64,000 nucleotides of DNA from Calamus simplicifolius (Eukaryota; Streptophyta; Magnoliopsida; Arecales; Arecaceae): NCBI GenBank assembly GCA_900491605.1, contig UESW01004260.1, forward strand, positions 119,755 to 183,754, given 5' to 3'. A program made the position numbers and the translations under genes. The notes beneath the pieces are model-generated. The model ran no database searches. It was given only the letters and a program-made list of their open reading frames with translations, and was not told where the DNA came from. This document shows positions 34,400 through 46,170 of the stretch, piece by piece. Numbering within the stretch: position 1 is the stretch's first letter; each line of letters begins with the position of its first letter.

Positions 34400-35836
34400 A
34401 ATATATTTTTAATCGTGCGACATCCAATATCATCAACTTAACGGTCGATTAAAAATGCAATAATTTTTAAATATAAAAAATTAAATATAACAATAACTAA
34501 AATTTGGGAATCAAAATAAATCTCAAAAAAAAAAAATTAAAGGCCAAACACATGCAAACAATTTTAGCCATTATTAGATCATAGAATTTTCAATATTTTA
34601 TTAATTTAAAGATAATAAACCATGTTCAAATTATCGAAATTTCATCGTCGGATCATGTTTGAATGGAGATACAACCATAAATCGTACTCTACGTATCTAC
34701 GTAGTCAAACGAGAAACTGGTAATAGCTTACATGGCGAATAGAAGATTCACATCAGCTTCTTCGAAATTAAAAACTAACCTCAGTGGTCCCTTTGATGGT
34801 CGTATGTTGGTCTAACGAGAATTCCACTCCAACGGCTTATCATTCCGTTGTTTGACTGCTAAAAAGTTGGACGGTCGAGACGCCGACCGATGGAAAGCAG
34901 AGCAAGAGTTTGAAACTTCGAAATGCCACTCATCTCGTTGTAATCTAGGATGAGAGAGAGCTTTCAATCCTCCTTTAAAGAGTCCCACCGGGTTATACTT
35001 TCGGTGGTAGTAGGAGACATGTCTCATCTCCTTTCTATTCCTGTTCCCTTGTTGGCAGTGGCTTGAGAACATGAGACACATGGACTAAGAAAGTTGACAG
35101 AGTCATCCTTGAACACAGTCAAAACCACTCAAATTTAAACTATAAAAAACTATTTGTGCGGATTGGGACTGCATCGTTTAACCTCTGATTCTGAATCAGA
35201 CTCCATCAAGTAGCAGCAAATCCCCCCAGAATTTCAAGTTATACTTCAGGTGATGAATATGAGTAGTTCTTTATCATTCTTGTATTTTGAATACATCTCA
35301 AATTTCAATCTGCTGGTTTTGATATGGTGAGGCCTTCTACATTTTGAGCTTGTGATGCCAAATTAATGTCACTAAAATTCTGATGTCATCAGATATAGGC
35401 AACTTCCAGAAAAAACCTATGATCATGGCGTTGAATGCCACTTAGAGATGGCAGCTTTCTATGAAAACTTTATGTGATATGATACATGAATGGATATTTA
35501 GTAACTCTGTATAGCTTGGCTACCATATTTAAGCACTAATTAATATTTCTCATTCCTAAATCATCTTAAAAGGTAGCTTGTGAGCACAGTATCCCAATTT
35601 ATAACTCCATTAGTGCATCCACCAACACACAACTTTCCTGCCCACTTGTTATTTTATCTCTTTGCCAGATCCTTTGCATATTTTGCAAGAAAAATTTTGT
35701 ACTTAAGAGCTTCTACTCCTGTAGTCCAATAGGTACTGTTGCAACTCCTCCTTCCTTAAATTTTGCAGCATCATTGACTTTCAAAAGCCTGCAAAGTCTC
35801 TCTTCTTTTATCCAGATTATAAAGGAGATTGTCGCG
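34400..35836. other. Intergenic DNA upstream of MECR-like and first small gene
   Basis: This lies between divergently oriented genes (MECR-like minus, small gene plus). No conserved coding region is visible; the frame at 34812-35081 has no domain. The stretch presumably holds the promoters of both genes. Confidence 0.4.
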
Positions 35837-35995
35837 ATGGACAATCGAGCTGCTAACCTTTCAACGGGTAAACAAGGAAGAAACTTGCCAAAGCGAGGGC
35901 AGATAAAAGCCAAGATTTTCCGAATGCTGTTTGAGTCACTCATCGCCCTAGCTTTGAAGGCAGGAGGGAGAGGGAAGAAGATGATGAGAAGATAA
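35837..35995 (+). CDS. Small PKRG-core protein, copy 1 (52 aa)
   Basis: An ATG at 35837 opens a 52-residue basic protein with the core LPKRGQIKAKIFRMLFESL followed by a short GGRGKK tail and stop at 35993. The core matches the proteins at 45997 (PPKRGRIKIQMVRTLVRSV) and 60595 (PKRGQIKHKIVKDFFSAI after correcting one base). Shared features are PKRG, then IK, then a basic amphipathic helix of about 14 residues, then a Gly/Lys tail; there is no signal peptide. Similar short plant proteins exist, but I cannot name a function. No clear TATA box is visible in the 150 bp upstream; the frame is open 21 codons further up without an ATG. Real but unproven gene. Confidence 0.55.
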   Translation: MDNRAANLSTGKQGRNLPKRGQIKAKIFRMLFESLIALALKAGGRGKKMMRR

Positions 35996-36790
35996 TGGAG
36001 GATATCTACTTCTATCAAAGCCACCTTCAAGTTGCTATTCTCAGGGAAAAACTTGAAGATATATGGACTCAAAGGTCCACCATAAGTTAACCAAAAAAAA
36101 AAAAAAAAACAAATTTATAGAGCTGCTATGCTTTTATTTCTGTTATAGTAAGCCAATGAAAGTGAAGGACAATTAATGCAAAGGAAGCCAATATTAATAT
36201 GATCAAGTTTATGTGTTATAGGTTTTAAGACAGAGGCTGGATCCTTCCATCTCTCTCTAGTATCATAGCTGGGTTTGATGTGATATGTAAACCTTGAGAT
36301 TAATGCAACTGCTGATTTAGGAATCTGATGTTGGATGAAATCTAAATTATTGAGATTCTCGACACCTGGAAGTCTATTTTATCCCCTTTTCTTAAGTCTG
36401 TGAGTTGATGAGAATAGCAGGGTGTGGCTGAATTTCTTGCTTCAATGTCTTGCTAAATTAAAAATTACAAGATGGCACTGGTAAACCGTGGTGAACAAGC
36501 TAACTATTCTGCATTAGACATTGCCTTGATGTGATTGTCTCTGTTAGTCACCACTGTTTGTCAAGTCCCAGAGACAGTAAGTGTTGGATGTTGGACATTT
36601 TCCGTCCACACACAGAATCTGTCATCATTTGTGTCTGAACCACTCTGTTACTTTCCTGGTCTGTTTTTATCTCACTCATTGGTGCAAACTGAAAAGCAAT
36701 TTAGCTCCATATCATAGTTGGGCCAAAATCTTGAAGGAGCACAGAGAGTGGACAACAAGAGAGAAATTTCATCCACATGCATCTTGTATA
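35996..36790. other. Intergenic, no gene recognised
   Basis: Ordinary AT-rich sequence with a poly-A run (about 36094-36109). Open frames at 36535-36862 overlap in two frames and show no domain. Confidence 0.4.
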
Positions 36791-36798
36791 GGCTATAG

Positions 36799-37886
36799 TA
36801 GGGGTGTAATCGAGCCGAATCGAGTCGATACAGTGCTAAGCTTGAGCTCGACTCAACTCTAAAATTTGAAGCTCGAAACTCGACTCGAGCTCTATCGAGT
36901 TTTTTATTTCGAGCTCGAGCTCGAGCTCGATGAAATACTCGATGTACTCGAGCTCGACTCGACTTAAATTTCTATATAAAAATTTAAAAAATAATTTTTA
37001 AGCAACCTATTCCCAACAAAGCTCAACTCTAATCCTTCATAAATGAATGATTCTTTAATTCAAGAAGAAGCAAAAAAGGGATTTAGGGATTTTAGAGATC
37101 TATTGCCTTGTGTCCTTGTTGTATTCGCCACCGCCACCGGAGGGAAGAAAATCTAACCGATGGACGACGGTCTATTTCCTGAACAAAGATTGCCAAAAAA
37201 ATCAAGATAAATTATCAGAGAGCATATAGATTAATTTTCAAGGTCTTGCCGTGGGTCCTTTCAGATTAAATCCAAGGGTAAATTTGGCTTCAACGAAAAA
37301 GGCTCCTTCCAACCTCCAATCCACCGCAAGTCCGCAACCTTCACAGTTCACACCAAATTTTGAGCCAAAGCTCCAAAGATAATCATTATCTTTAATGGAG
37401 ATAGGGCTTACCAGTTAGGCAGTTACCGCTTAGAGATGAGCCCTATCCTCTCGCTGTTCATAGGGAGTTAAGGACGAGAGATGGACGGTTTCGTTTTCCC
37501 TAATTTCCTTCTATGGCCCATGTTGAATCGCCACTGAGAGCTTGAGAGGCTGAGATGAACCGTCGGTCCGTCACGAACGATAGAAAATTGAGACGAACGA
37601 CTATTCGTTTTCCCTATTTTGAATCGCTAAGAGGCTGAGATGAACGACGGTTCGTTTCCTAATTTAAACCTTATTATAATTATAAGGATAAAAAAGTAAA
37701 ATTACGTAAGCTCGATAAAGCTCACGAACCTTTCGAGCTGAGTATTTTAATACTCGAACTTGGCTCGATAATTTACTTGAGTAGCTTGAGCTCGAGCTCG
37801 ACTCGATAAGCAGCGAGGCGATTTCGAGTATTTTTCGAATCGAATTCGAGCTACTCGCGAGTTGTCTCGACTCAATTACACCCCTA
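36799..37886. mobile_element. Non-autonomous hAT transposon, 1088 bp
   Basis: Terminal inverted repeats TAGGGGTGTAATCGAG and CTCAATTACACCCCTA are flanked by a perfect 8-bp target duplication ggctatag (36791-36798 and 37887-37894). An 8-bp duplication with TAGGGGTG-like ends is diagnostic of hAT. Subterminal regions are dense in cgagctcgag-type palindromes on both sides, a usual transposase-binding arrangement. No transposase frame is present. An unbroken target duplication suggests a relatively recent move. Confidence 0.9.
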
Positions 37887-38048
37887 GGCTATAGAGTGGG
37901 GATGAGATTTTAGGGCCTCTATTTTGATTCTAATAACCAAAAATAACAGTGTCTACGCCATTTTATCACTGTCTTGTCGGTGAAGATTGAAGACACATCC
38001 AGCTCTGTAAACCCTAATGACAACATTTGCTCCTCTCTCAGTTCTAAC

Positions 38049-39145
38049 TAGGGGTGCAACTCGAGCTCATGAAACTCGAATTTTTCTCAATCCTAACCCT
38101 AAGCATAACCTTATTTGTAAAACCCCAACCCTAACCCTATTTTTAAAAATCGGGTTTGGGTTGAGTTTTGGGTTGGAATTCGGGTTGATGGGGAAAAAAA
38201 TAAAATGCTTTTTCCAAAGTAAATAAACACCAATTATGGATCCCAAAGATGGAAAAACAAAATCCCTAGCCGAACGCATAAGCTGGACTTGGGGCTTTAA
38301 CATTGTATTAAAAAAAAAATCTTACCTGAATTGAAGAAAAAAATGAATAAGCCACAGGCACGGCCACTTCCCTGCTACAATTTTATTGCACCTGAAAAAT
38401 GCCAGCTGGTCTTCACATAGAGGTATTTAAAAAGGGATAGAGGTAAAAAAATTGGCCATGTTTAGCTTTCCAAAAGCAAGGAAACAACTGTTTGCCAAAT
38501 AAAAGCAACTGTTTGCCAAATAGAAACAACAGATAAGGTAATAACTCCGACAACCAAGGCACAGGACGGTGCAGAGGAAGACATCCTCTCGGAAACCACT
38601 TCACGTCGGATCCTCTCTTTTTTTTTTCTTTCGCTTCATCGTTGCACATCCCACTTCCGAAGTAGAAAACGACAAGGTAAATGAGAAAGGGATCAAGCAA
38701 GACACCATGCCGAGCTTATACCCTACTCTTACGAAGAGAATGATAAGCTCGCCTGCAAGATAGACATAATAAAAGAATAAAAAGTGAATGAGCCAATACT
38801 TCGCCCTGGGGTGAGAAATTGCAGCAATCGAGGATGTTGACCATTGCTTGACTTGATGTCTTCACCATTCACGGATCAAAGAGAACACTGAGATTCATGA
38901 CATCTGAGCCCCTATGCCATATAGCTTGCTTTCGACTTGGGTGGGCCGATCATGGGAGGTAACCCTTGGGTTTGGGTTATCTCAGGTTCGGATTGCGGTC
39001 AATCCGAACCCGGGTCAATTGCAAATCGGACCGAGTTAAACTCGGGTCTTTCGGATTCAGATTGGGCAAACATGATTTTAAACACTATTGTAAATCAGGT
39101 TCGGTGGGCCGGGTTGGATTGAACCTGGCCCAAGTTGCACCCCTA
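38049..39145. mobile_element. Second hAT-like element, 1097 bp
   Basis: The ends TAGGGGTGCAACTCGAG and GTTGCACCCCTA are inverted and related to those of the neighbour at 36799. Flanking octamers gttctaac and gtgctgac match at 6 of 8 positions, so the target duplication is decayed. Subterminal repeats here are gggttgggtt- and cgggtt-rich. There is no transposase frame. It could alternatively be two abutting elements, as the internal sequence differs from the first. Confidence 0.6.
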
Positions 39146-39299
39146 GTGCTGACGAGAGTTTCAGTTCTCCTAAAATATGAACAAGGCTACATATCTCCTT
39201 TACAAATTAGGATGTTCAAAGTGGCTGACTCAAATCTTTTTATGCATTTGTACCCTATGACAGTTCTCTCATATTTTGATACAGTAATTTTTTTATATT

Positions 39300-39775
39300 A
39301 TAATTAAAAAAAATTATAAAATCGTTATTAGGCTAGCTATGCTATATGAAACAGAGTGTTGGGCAATGCTGAAACAACATATAAATAAATTAAGTGTAAC
39401 AGAAATATGCATGTTAAGATAGATACGTGGTAAAACTTTAAAAGATAGAATTAGAAATAAACATATAAGAGAAATAATAGGAGCAGATCCAATTGAAGAT
39501 AAAATGAAAGAAAATCGATTATAGTGATTTGGACATATACAACGAAGACCTCTAGATGCTCCAGTTAGAAAGAGTGATCTTTTAACAATTAATGGTAAGG
39601 ATAGAGGTAGAGGTAGACCAAAATTAATATAGACATGAATAATTAAAAAAGATATAACTATTTATAATTTGAATATTGATTTAGTCCTGAATAAAGCAGA
39701 GTGGAGGAAGCATATTCATGTAGCCAACCCCATGTAGTTGGGAAAAGGCTTAGATGAGTTGAGTTGAGTGTTTTT
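39300..39775 (+). mobile_element. RTE LINE 3' fragment
   Basis: Matches 52590-53045: gctatatgaaacagagtgtt, tggacatatacaacgaagac, ggtagaggtagaccaaaatt, and the tail catgtagttgggaaaaggct with gagttgagttgag. It encodes the broken end of the RTE reverse transcriptase, with in-frame stops. It is 5'-truncated, as is typical of LINE insertions. Confidence 0.75.
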
Positions 39776-40848
39776 TTGATATTATGATCAAGCTAACTGC
39801 TAGGAACTGACAATAGAATGAAGATTTATTCTCAATTTTTTCGATAGTCAGTTTTAGCCACATTGATTATAATTCTATGATATTATCTGTTTCAGAATGA
39901 CTCTAACTAATTTCCTTCTCAAATGGCTACCATTAAAATAGCTTAAGGTCTAGCCTTATCAATAAGCCCGAGTTAGCCTTCTTGTGGTAGTTGATAGCAA
40001 CTGATATCCAATGGTGTACCAAAATTTCAACCTTTCCTTCCTAGAGTTGATGTCAGATTCACAGCATCCAGTCTAGTAAGAAATCTACAGGTGTCCTATA
40101 CAAATTATTCTTCAGCTTTGAAAAAGGACAAGTAATTTTCTTGTCAAAAGACCTAACTCAAAAGTTTTGTGCGCACCTGTACTCTGAGATTTCACTGTTA
40201 CTCTGATCCATTGCTTTGATGTCATGATCAAGGTTTGCAGCAGTAAGGAGCAGCCTTTTGCGATGATGATTCGATATTGATGGCTTGCAACCTATATTAT
40301 CCAATCTTTGTTACTCACTGCATTCATTAACCTTGTTATGTTTTGCTCCAGAGCAAGTTTTATTGAGGATCCTTCTCACACAAAAGCCTAAACAATAACT
40401 TATTTTGCCTACATGTGTGCGTGTTGCAGAGAAATTTAGACTCAGATCATAATTGAATGATAAGATTCAACATCAATTATTCAAGTCATTAATTATGATC
40501 TACTATTCTTAAATTGCTCATGCATAAAAAATCATGCAACTTGAATAGCTTACTTTACGCATCAGATAGCCAAAATCGAACAATTTAAGAAAATATAATA
40601 ATATATATTTTTAATCATTTGATGTACAGGTTAAAAGGCGTGTGAGCAGCTTAAAGATAGTAAATTATATCTTACAGCTTGGATCATCGACATGAGAGGC
40701 CTTTCATATCCATCTATCTATTCTTTTTCCAGCAGGCATGCTGCATTTTCTATACTCCTGTGCTTTTTGTTGGCTTCCTTGTAACCAATGCCATAGTTGG
40801 GAGGACAGTGCAGCAAAAGGTCTCCGCAAGGCAATGCCGTTGTGGGCC
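39776..40848. other. Intergenic, no gene recognised
   Basis: Low-complexity AT-rich DNA with no coding or repeat signal that I can support. Confidence 0.4.
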
Positions 40849-40858
40849 ACCCTGCTTT

Positions 40859-41174
40859 TTTTTTTTTTTTTTTTTTTTTTTTTGATACAAAATGAGGGGA
40901 AGGAGGGCTATTGCCGATCCGTAGCTAGGTCTCATGCGGCTCCGTTTTCCGTCAGGATATGTTCCATACACACGCAAGATTTGCGCAGCCGTTCCCCGAG
41001 TAGGTCAATCTGATCCCACCTAGGTGCCAGCAGTCAGAATAGGGAGACTAGAAGAAACCTTAACCCCTCCAGCACCGGCGTTTTAGGCCCCAAGAATTAA
41101 TCTTGAAATTATTCGAATCAGCCGCAACCTCATTCCTCGAACCTAAGACGTCGTGGTTGTGTGGAGGAACCCCA
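40859..41174 (-). mobile_element. tRNA-derived SINE with 10-bp target duplication
   Basis: On the minus strand a 290-bp body with a B-box-like GGTTCGAGGAATG (about 41120-41135) ends TCATTTTGTATC followed by about 25 A (poly-T at 40859-40883 on plus). accctgcttt occurs at 40849-40858 and again at 41175-41184, a perfect 10-bp target duplication. The length, poly-A tail, B box and duplication fit a plant SINE; the A box is not clear to the eye. Confidence 0.68.
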
Positions 41175-41212
41175 ACCCTGCTTTGCCTCATCTAGCTTTT
41201 TTTTTTTTTTTT

Positions 41213-43048
41213 GGGTCTAAGCTGACCTGCAATGGGGACAATGACTTTGACCGACCTACGCTTGAGCATTGACTTCTGTCTATTGTTTCCAGCTGGAGAA
41301 CCGAAAGAAGTCCAGCTTTCCTTCTTGTGCTAGTAGACAAGCTATGTCACCTTTTACTTTTCTTTGTTATAATTTCTTTTCCTTGGTGGGAAACCGCTTA
41401 CCTCTGACTGAGAGCAGACCACAAGAGGAGACCAGTGGGGCAGTCAGCAAGGAATATGCTCAGTGACTGTTATTTTCTTGAGAAACTTGATTCAAGGTCA
41501 GATCTAAAACCAGAACCTAATAAAATGTTTTCTAGTGTTGCTTGTGATTTGTAGGACCTAAATTTGTCTCTGCTTGGATCAGATAGAAAGAAAAATTGAA
41601 CTTTCCTGTGAAAAAAAATAGCATGCCTTAGATTGACTCACATAAATTGACCTTTAGTGCTGTTTGCTTGTGATTGTCTTTCCCCCAAACTTTGAATGCA
41701 GGGCCTCCTCCAAGTGGAGAGTTGTCCCCAGACTTTCCATGGTTTGATCTCTTGTAAACATTTGTATTAACAGAACTACAGGGGGAAAGCATTCTCTGTA
41801 GGCATTATGATTTAAAAGCTAATAATTCAGTTCATTTTTTCAGTTTCAATTAGCTACTGTTTTGTAAGTACAGTTATATCCTAGCTAACTTCTGAGCCAA
41901 TATTGATGGTGATGGGAAAATGATGCAGTTTGTGTCTAAGTCATGCAAGGAGTTAATGCATGTGGATAGGAGTTATCCATCTCATTCATGTGTCATTCTC
42001 ACCAGTTTGGTATAAACTGGTGGTTCAATTGAGTAATGCATGTGCTTAATAAACCACTGATGTTTGTGAGCAATAGTCAGTTCAAGTATCTGCTGAGAGA
42101 ATACAACACAATCTGATGGTACCAAAGAGCTGGGATGATCTAAGATGTAGACCACAGTTGGATGTGCCAAGCCTAACCAGTTGATTCGCCTTGAATTGAA
42201 TCGATCCAATCAAAAATCAGTTCAGTTTGGTTTGTCCATCCGATATGGCCCTCAAACCAGACCGAACCAATGCAAATCAATCCGTGGTAGTTTTTGAATG
42301 GAGCATATGTTAAATGTCATGTGAGCTCATATAAGCTCATATTCTCTCTTCCTTTTCTTATTTTCATTTAAAATTGTTTAACTAAATATCATCCCCTCTC
42401 TACTTTCCTTTTTTTTCTTTCCATTTACTTAAGAATTTTCATAAAATAAGAGAGTACTCCATTTAAATTCAACAAAAATATAAAAAAATTAAATTTTTAA
42501 GAATAAAAATCAACTCACCCTCTCAAGAACAAATTCAAATTTAGGAAATTTTAGAACATCATAATTTAGAGTACTTTTACTTTAAATAAAATTACAAAAA
42601 ATTAATATAACCTAAAAATAATAAGAAAACAAATATCAAAAAAATATATTAAAATGTAATTTATAAAACTTTCATCAATATTTTGTTCAATTTATAAAGT
42701 TTTTAGAGTCAAATAGTAAATCCTACATTAATCTATGCCAACTTGATCCATAAGTCATTAAAATAATAAAATGAAACTTATTATAAAATCCTAAAGTTAA
42801 AATAATTTTTTTATGGTACAAACTATAACATTTCACCAAATCGAAGGACTAATATTTTTTTATTTTTTAAGAAAATTTACTTAATTAAGGCCAATTAGTA
42901 GATGAGTGAAGATCTCTTATTTAGGGATTTTTTGAATAGATAAAATGAAAAGAATGAGAAAGTAATCTTCACTTATTCTCATGTACTTACTCTACAAGTA
43001 AAGTTGAATGGCTTGCTATTGATTTTTATTATCTATTTTTTATTTAAT
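41213..43048. other. Intergenic DNA, no gene recognised
   Basis: AT-rich. About 42180-42290 has a ttgaatcgatccaatc / cagttcagtttggtttg style that could be the end of an old DNA transposon, but no partner end was confirmed. Confidence 0.35.
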
Positions 43049-43053
43049 CTATT
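43049..43053. other. Solo-LTR target duplication, left
   Basis: ctatt, repeated at 44821-44825 directly after the LTR. Confidence 0.75.
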
Positions 43054-44820
43054 TGATGACGCTAAGTCACCTTCTTCGAACGTCGGGAAAAACAGACGTC
43101 TCGCTCCTAGAAATCCTGCAAGAAAAGTCCCCGGGGACCGGTGGCGCCGGTGGGGACCCTCCGACGATCAAGTTAGTGGCTTGGGTTCAGACAAGGAACC
43201 GCTCCAGCGAAGAGGAGCTGAGGCGGTTAGGGTTTTTACTGGGAGGAAGAAAGCTCAGAAAAACCAGAGTTCAGATCCCACTTACCGCGCTAGCTCCCGT
43301 CCTTATATTGGCCTGAATACCTTATCCTACAATCTGAGGAGATTGCCCTCGTACTATAGCCGTACGTGCCGGAGACATCCTCGTACCCTTTGTGGATATG
43401 ATATTTTACGTGGCCACGGCCGCGAAGGCATGCGATGCGCGCCGCCAGCTGATGGGACCAAGCACAGTTGCAAGTAGTAGCGTGCCGTACGCCGCAGTGA
43501 GGTATGGCCATGTACAGGGACATGCAATGCCCCATACGCCGTTTATGAGGCACGGCCCTCCGTAACGGGGTGCAATCATGGACGTACTGAGAATCACGTG
43601 GAAGTACCACGCGGCCCGTGGCCGTCGTCCCCCTCGATGGCTAAGTTGCATGCCTATCGCCGACAGCCTCCCCACTGAGACCGGGGAGGGTCTCAAGGGA
43701 GCGAAGTGCTAGAACATCTCGAGGAATTCTATGGTAGCGATCCCGCCCCCTGACCCCGAGGGGGTCTCGGGAACAGGGAGATGATAGTGGACCCAGAGGC
43801 TGGTGGGGGCCCCGGGGTTAAGAAATGATGGCCCCACCCCCCGACCCCGAGGGGGTCCCGGGGGTGGGGAAACGACTGTGAACCCCGAGGCCGGTGGGGG
43901 CCCCGGGGTTAAGAAATGATGGCCCCACCCCCCAACCCCGAGGGGGTTCCGGGGGTGGGGAAATGACTGAACCCCGAGGCCGGTGGGGGCCCCGGGGTTA
44001 AGAAATGATGGCCCCACCCCCCGACCCCGAGGGGGTCCCGGGGATGGGGAAATGACAGTGAACCCCGAGGCCGGTGGGGGCTCCGGGGTTAAGAAATGAT
44101 GGCCCCACCCCCCGACCCCGAGGGGGTCCCGGGGTGGGGAAATGACAGTGAACCCCGAGGCCGGTGGGGGCCCCGGGGTTAAGAAATGATGGCCCCACCC
44201 TCGACACCGAGGGGATCCCGGGGGTGGGGAAATGACAGTGAACCCCGAGGCCGGTGGGGGCCCCGGGGTTAAGAAATGATGGCCCCACCCCCGATCCCGA
44301 GGGGTCCCGGGGGTGGGGAAATGACAGTGAACCCCGAGGCCGGTGGGGGCCCCGGGGTTAAGAAATGATGGCCCTACCCCCGACCCGAGGGGGTTCCGGG
44401 GGTGGGAAATGACAGTGAACCCCGAGGCCGGTGGGGGCCCCGGGGTTAAGAAATGATGGCCCCACCCCCCGACCCCGAGGGGGTTCCGGGGGTGGGGAAA
44501 TGACAGTGAACCCCGAGGCCGGTGGGGGCCCCGGGGTTAAGAGATGATGGCCCCACCCCCCGACTCCGAGGGGGTCCCGGGGGTGGGGAAATGACAGTGA
44601 ACCCCGAGGCCGGTGGGGGCCCCGGGGTTAAGAAATGATGGCCCCACCCCCCTACCCCGAGGGGGTCCCGGGGGTGGAGGAATGACAGTGGACCCCGAGG
44701 CCGGTGGGGGCCCGGGGTTAAGAAATAATGGCCCCACCCCCTACCCCGAGGCGGTCCCGGGAGTGGGGGAATGACAGTGGACCCCGTTACCTTCTGACGA
44801 CTCTGGGATCAGTCATATCA
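43054..44820 (-). mobile_element. Solo gypsy LTR, 1767 bp
   Basis: The ends are TGATGACGCTAAG on the left and GTCATATCA on the right, with a 5-bp target duplication ctatt on both sides and no PBS, gag or polypurine tract next to it. Inside, gtggggaccctccgacgatc (reverse of gatcgtcggagggtccccac) is the same conserved block as in other gypsy LTRs here. A 91-bp minisatellite fills 43745-44790. This is the product of LTR-LTR recombination that removed a complete element. Confidence 0.85.
43745..44790. repeat. 91-bp minisatellite in solo LTR, about 11 copies
   Basis: The unit has the core segments gaccccgagggggtcccgg, gggtggggaaatgacagtg and aaccccgaggccggtggg, then ggttaagaaatgatggcccc. Copies differ by single bases and short G/C-run length changes, so homogenisation is strong. 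It is very G/C-run-rich on both strands. Confidence 0.92.
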
Positions 44821-44825
44821 CTATT

Positions 44826-45850
44826 ATTATTATTCTATGTATACAGCTGAGCTAAGGTGGTGTAGTGACACGTTATAGTCTTGATCCTAAAAAATAATTT
44901 TAATCTTAAGATTTTATAGTAAATCTAATTTATTATTTTAATGAACTATAAATCAAGTCGATATATGTTAGTGTGAGGTTTATTATTTATATGATACTAT
45001 CTAAGTCTTAAAATCCTATAAGTTTGATATAATATATTAATCAGATCCTTGTAAATTATATTTTAAGATAATTTTTATTATTTTTTATTATTTTAAGTTA
45101 AATTAATTTTTAGGATTTTTATTTAAAGTGAAAGTATATATTCGTTAAAAGTGATTTTCTAAAATTCTCTAAATTATTCTTGAGAGAAAAGTTGACTTTT
45201 TACTCTTAAGAAATTTTATTTTTTTAATATTTTTATTAAATTTAAATTGGAACATTTTTTATTTGCACAAAAAATCTTTAGTAAATAGCAAAAGGAAAAC
45301 GGATGAGATTTACTTAAATGATGTAAAAAAAAAAAAAAAAATCTTGTTTGCAGAGGCTCTCAGTTTTATATAGCACATAAAAAAATAAGAATCAATAAAA
45401 AAATTTATTAAAAATATTGAACAAGCCTGAACCAGTTGTATGCTGCTAGTTTGGTTCGATGTTGATTCATAGTTATCCAATGTTGATATAGACTAATAAC
45501 TAATAAAACTAATCTATTGTTTAGAATAGAACATTAGATAAACATTAACTGGCCAGAGAGTAGCAGGTTCCAAACCAGAAGAGAATCCTTGCTCTATCTT
45601 ATGATTTTAATATTCTTTGGCTATGCGATTCGTGAGGCATGCTTTTATTTCAGCTTCTTTGAAGGTCATTTTGGGTCTCACGCATCATGTTCTGTCCCAA
45701 TTAAAGTAAGATCATGTGCTACATGTTGTTGTGAAAAGCATCTAATGTGAACACTCCCAACTTTTACGATACTCTCTTTTTAAGTTTTGAAAGATACTCT
45801 CAAGCTCTTTCTGATTGAAGCCTTTCACACAAAGAATGATAAACTGGCCA
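44826..45850. other. AT-rich intergenic DNA
   Basis: No gene or clear mobile element visible; it is the upstream region of the small gene at 45997. Confidence 0.4.
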
Positions 45851-45856
45851 GCTGCT

Positions 45857-45864
45857 TTTAAATA
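45857..45864 (+). promoter_or_regulatory. TATA-like box of small gene copy 2
   Basis: TTTAAATA about 140 bp before the ATG, followed by a pyrimidine-rich tcttctctcttctctttccc leader as in many plant 5' untranslated regions. Confidence 0.5.
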
Positions 45865-45996
45865 CAATCTTCTCTCTTCTCTTTCCCATAAGATCAACTC
45901 ATCAGTCCAGTAGAGGAATTCTCCAGAGTCCTAATTAAAACCCCAATATCAGTCCTACCTTCAGCCTTCTGATCATTTGTATAACGGGTAGCAGCC

Positions 45997-46170
45997 ATGG
46001 AATATCAAGTTGCCTACTCCAGGAAGGAAGAAAAGTCTCCACCACCAAAGCGAGGTCGGATTAAAATTCAAATGGTTAGAACTTTGGTTCGTTCAGTCTT
46101 TGCTATCAATGGTGCAAAGAAAGGTGAAAGCTCCAAAAAACAAGGTGGCGGCTATGCTTCACAAGCCTGA
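45997..46170 (+). CDS. Small PKRG-core protein, copy 2 (57 aa)
   Basis: The ATG at 45997 sits in a strong plant context (gcagccATGGaa) and opens a 57-residue basic protein ending at TGA 46168-46170. The N-terminus is MEYQVAYSRKEEKSPPPKRG; the core RIKIQMVRTLVRSVFAI can form an amphipathic helix, and the tail is Lys/Gly/Ser-rich (GESSKKQGGG). A TATA-like box and pyrimidine-rich leader precede it, and at least 300 bp of T-rich 3' sequence follow. It aligns with copies 1 and 3 through PKRG-x-IK and the helix. No known domain is recognised; size and charge suggest an intracellular binding peptide, which is inference only. Confidence 0.65.
   Translation: MEYQVAYSRKEEKSPPPKRGRIKIQMVRTLVRSVFAINGAKKGESSKKQGGGYASQA

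Noticed and set aside
36094..36109. Poly-A after small gene 1 as sign of a retrocopy
   Set aside because: No target duplication found around the gene plus A-run, and simple A-runs are common throughout the window.
43004..43477. 157-codon frame before the solo-LTR array
   Set aside because: Crosses the LTR boundary at 43054 and reads the LTR R/U5 block backwards; no domain.
43709..44288. Minus-strand PSFLNPGAPTGLG-type repeat proteins
   Set aside because: Reading of the 91-bp minisatellite in the solo LTR.
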